A DNA stretch of 64,000 nt from Nodosilinea sp. LEGE 07088 (GTDB taxonomy: Bacteria; Cyanobacteriota; Cyanobacteriia; Phormidesmidales; Phormidesmidaceae). The notes below the pieces were generated by a model. The model saw only the letters and a list, made by a program, of their open reading frames with translations, did no database searches and was not told the DNA's origin. Positions 61,962-64,000 of this stretch are shown piece by piece (the first letter of the stretch is position 1; each line of letters opens with the position of its first letter). The stretch is taken from NCBI RefSeq assembly GCF_015207395.1, contig NZ_JADEWX010000002.1:62001-126000 (forward strand), written 5' to 3'. The position numbers were made by a program, and so were the translations under genes.

Positions 61962-63827
61962 CTAAGACTGCTGTGGCCGAGCTACGACGGGAAAGCTAAT
62001 TGTTACGGTTGTGCCCTCCTCTCGGGAGGATGTAATCGCTAGCTTGCCCTGGTGGGCTTCGACAATACGCTGGGTAATGGCTAAGCCCAGGCCATTTCCC
62101 GAAGATTTAGTTGTGAAGAAGGGGCGGGTCAGCAGCGGCAGCACCTCGGGGGGAATGGGGTCGCCGCTATTGTGAATGCTGACGGTGACTTGATTGGCCC
62201 CAGGGGGATGCAATACCCACGTCACTACGCCGTCGGCGGGGCAAGCCTCTTGGGCATTGCTGATGAGATTGATGAAGACCTGCTTGAGTTTGTCGCGATC
62301 GCCCTGAATGGTGACCGGGGTCGGCAGCGTGGTCACGACTAGCTGGGGCGCAGCGCCAGGGTTATCCCTATTCGGATGGTGATCGAGGGTGACCGCTAGG
62401 GATTGAATCAGGGTATTGAGATCGATGGCTTCAGCCTCTAGGGCGGGGTCACGAGAGTACATCAGAATTTCGTTGAGCAGCTTTTGTAGCCGCTCTGACT
62501 CTTCGAGGGCCAGGTCGAGGCGGGTTTGAAATCGCTCGGGCAGCTCGAGACTGCGAAAGGATTCGAGCCCTAGCATCACCGTGGTCAGGGGGCTGCGCAC
62601 CTCGTGGACAATCATGGCGGCCAGTTCACCAATTTCCGCCAGCCGGGCCTGGGCCGCTTCGGAAACCTTGCGATCGCTAATATCCCGCACCAGGGCCAGA
62701 CAATAGCAATCGCCGTTGGTGTCGAGCCGCCCCAAGCGCGCTTCTACCGGAAATTCGGTGCCGTCTTTTCGCCGATTTAACCCCTCGCGAGTCTGGGGTA
62801 TCCCCGGCTTCATCTGCTGCCAGAGTGCTTCAAAGTCGGCCTGACTATCGGTGATTTGCACATCGATCACCGATAGCTGTAGCAGTTCCTCCCGGCTATA
62901 GCCCAGGCTGTCGCAGGCATTCTGGTTGACATCCACAATCTGACCGGCGGCATCGATCACAAAAAACGCGTCCACGGCCTGCTCGACCAGGGTGCGAAAT
63001 CGGGTCTCACTCTGCTTACGGGTCGCCACCGCGCTCGTGATCTGCCCAAACATCTGCTCAAACGCCGTAATCACGTCCCCCAGCTCGTCGGGGCGAGCAT
63101 AGGACAGGGAGGCAAAGGCCAAGCCGTGGGTGTCTTGATCGGTGCCAATGGCGCGGCCTGCCGCGAGCAGGTCTTGCCGCAGCAGCATAATGGGTTTAAT
63201 CAGCAGGCGGCGCAACACCACCAGCGTGGCCCCGGTAACAAATATTGAGATAATGACAACTAGCCCGACAATGCGGCCAATAAACGCAAAGAATTCTTGC
63301 TGCACCCAGGTGGCGTCGTGGCGCACCACCAACACATAGCGATCGCGCAGGGGCGGCATATCCCAAGTGGCGTCGTAGCGATTTTGGCGGCGATAGTAGC
63401 GATCGGCCATCCAGCCCATCTCACCCTGGCCCAAGGTCAGCTGAGGCACCTCCCCAAAGCTGCCGACTCGAGTCCCGTCAATGTCGTAAATAGCCCCCCC
63501 TAAAATCAACTGGTTAGTCTGAATGCCCTGCAGGTACTCGACCAACCCTTCATCTTGAAGATTGCCCAAGGTAGCCGCATCTAGCCGTCCCAGAGCTTGG
63601 GCTGTAGAGATTGACCTCAGATAGCTCAGCAACTCCTGCTCCCGCCGCAGCACTGAGGGTACCAAGATCACCGCCTCGATCATGACGATGCTTAAAAACA
63701 CCCAGTAGGCAATGCGCTTAGACAGCCTAGCGCTCAGAAATTCACCGATGGATTGCAGCTTTAGGCTCATCCTAGCCATCTTATTAAATCTGGCTCTACT
63801 AGAGATCTTTTTCAGATTTTTGAGCAC
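61962..63827 (-). CDS. Membrane sensor histidine kinase with PAS domain
   Basis: 621 residues from a GTG, or 605 from ATG 63779. Two transmembrane helices (about 40-60 and 185-208) flank an extracytoplasmic sensor of about 125 residues. HAMP follows (about 205-270), then PAS with PAC (about 280-400, VEQAVDAFFVIDAAGQIVDVN), HisKA with phospho-His in MIVHEVRSPLTTV, and HATPase_c (INLISNAQEA, GNGLGLAI). All catalytic boxes are intact. It is an orphan: no response regulator lies beside it, so partner and signal are unknown. Confidence 0.93.
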   Translation of the reverse strand: MLKNLKKISSRARFNKMARMSLKLQSIGEFLSARLSKRIAYWVFLSIVMIEAVILVPSVLRREQELLSYLRSISTAQALGRLDAATLGNLQDEGLVEYLQGIQTNQLILGGAIYDIDGTRVGSFGEVPQLTLGQGEMGWMADRYYRRQNRYDATWDMPPLRDRYVLVVRHDATWVQQEFFAFIGRIVGLVVIISIFVTGATLVVLRRLLIKPIMLLRQDLLAAGRAIGTDQDTHGLAFASLSYARPDELGDVITAFEQMFGQITSAVATRKQSETRFRTLVEQAVDAFFVIDAAGQIVDVNQNACDSLGYSREELLQLSVIDVQITDSQADFEALWQQMKPGIPQTREGLNRRKDGTEFPVEARLGRLDTNGDCYCLALVRDISDRKVSEAAQARLAEIGELAAMIVHEVRSPLTTVMLGLESFRSLELPERFQTRLDLALEESERLQKLLNEILMYSRDPALEAEAIDLNTLIQSLAVTLDHHPNRDNPGAAPQLVVTTLPTPVTIQGDRDKLKQVFINLISNAQEACPADGVVTWVLHPPGANQVTVSIHNSGDPIPPEVLPLLTRPFFTTKSSGNGLGLAITQRIVEAHQGKLAITSSREEGTTVTISFPVVARPQQS

Positions 63828-64000
63828 AATACTAGCAATCGTAACGCCAAGAGCGGTCTAGACGACTATCATTTGCTTGCCTAGCCCGTGCCCTGAGATA
63901 TGGCACGATGAACGCATCTCTAGAGTATAGAAACCCATGGGGCCTGCAGACTACCAACCCGATTCTCACCCAGTACCTGCCCATGCTCCAACCGATCCAA
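63828..64000 (+). other. Upstream region, possible partial gene at the window edge
   Basis: Likely promoter region of the histidine kinase. From ATG 63908 a plus-strand frame is open to the edge (MNASLEYRNPWGLQTTNPIL...), and from ATG 63937 another frame is also open. Too short to choose between them or call a gene. Confidence 0.3.

Overview
This is a stretch of cyanobacterial chromosome. The HIP1 octamer gcgatcgc and its core recur throughout. The genes include a principal SigA with the cyanobacterial C-terminus, the photosystem II proteins Psb34 and PsbX, Ycf66, ThyD, a BciB-type divinyl chlorophyllide reductase, an OCP-like helical carotenoid protein and a gas-vesicle operon. An hpsABCD-type locus (motility and polysaccharide secretion of filamentous cyanobacteria) and the fairly high GC suggest a filamentous form of the Leptolyngbya/Nodosilinea type; the genus is inference. 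No rRNA, tRNA, CRISPR array, transposase or phage gene was seen.

Layout. 1-8.9 kb: lexA with its own SOS-type box, sigA, cysE, a secreted protein, a bactofilin, a helical carotenoid protein, an ABC ATPase, a truncated cupin gene and aroC, then an M23 peptidase. 9-22.9 kb: degenerate metallo-hydrolase, psb34, a cyanobacterial AddB/UvrD-like ATPase, rpsU, a metallophosphoesterase lipoprotein, a SpoIIM/multi-TM/RDD membrane cluster, a zinc peptidase, thyD, pdxH, tldD, a Tic21-like protein and fabG. 23-30.4 kb: hpsA-hpsB-hpsC-hpsD, one operon of a 1631-residue surface protein and three pseudopilins. 31-34.8 kb: bciB and a Ser/Thr kinase with a seven-blade WD40 propeller. 34.8-39.2 kb: gas-vesicle operon gvpA-gvpC-gvpN-gvpJ-orf64-gvpK. 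39.5-45.4 kb: TPR protein, glutamine-synthetase-like enzyme, gshB and three unidentified genes. 45.4-52.5 kb: marC, tag, a cobW-type metallochaperone operon (with a Rieske protein, a HIT-like protein and dtd), and a zinc-type P-ATPase with its ArsR/SmtB regulator. 52.6-64 kb: TPR protein, aldo/keto reductase, exported peroxiredoxin, psbX-ycf66, ribD, DegT aminotransferase, UbiB kinase and a sensor histidine kinase.

Main observations. The most unusual is in the gas-vesicle operon. GvpN and GvpC, encoded by overlapping genes, both end in the same winged-helix-like domain (about 40% identical by eye). In GvpN it hangs on an acidic linker, in GvpC on a basic Ala/Pro/Lys linker. This suggests a GvpN-GvpC pairing or anchoring device not present in textbook versions of these proteins. 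The operon carries no gvpF, gvpG, gvpL, gvpV or gvpW and includes an unidentified 64-residue frame. Other points are a cupin gene cut off against the 3' end of the ABC gene, twin SmtB-type operators before the ArsR gene and the ATPase gene, a 21-bp-spaced repeat over the M23 promoter, a perfect EF-hand loop in HpsA, and a 20-bp perfect inverted repeat at the end of the peroxiredoxin gene.
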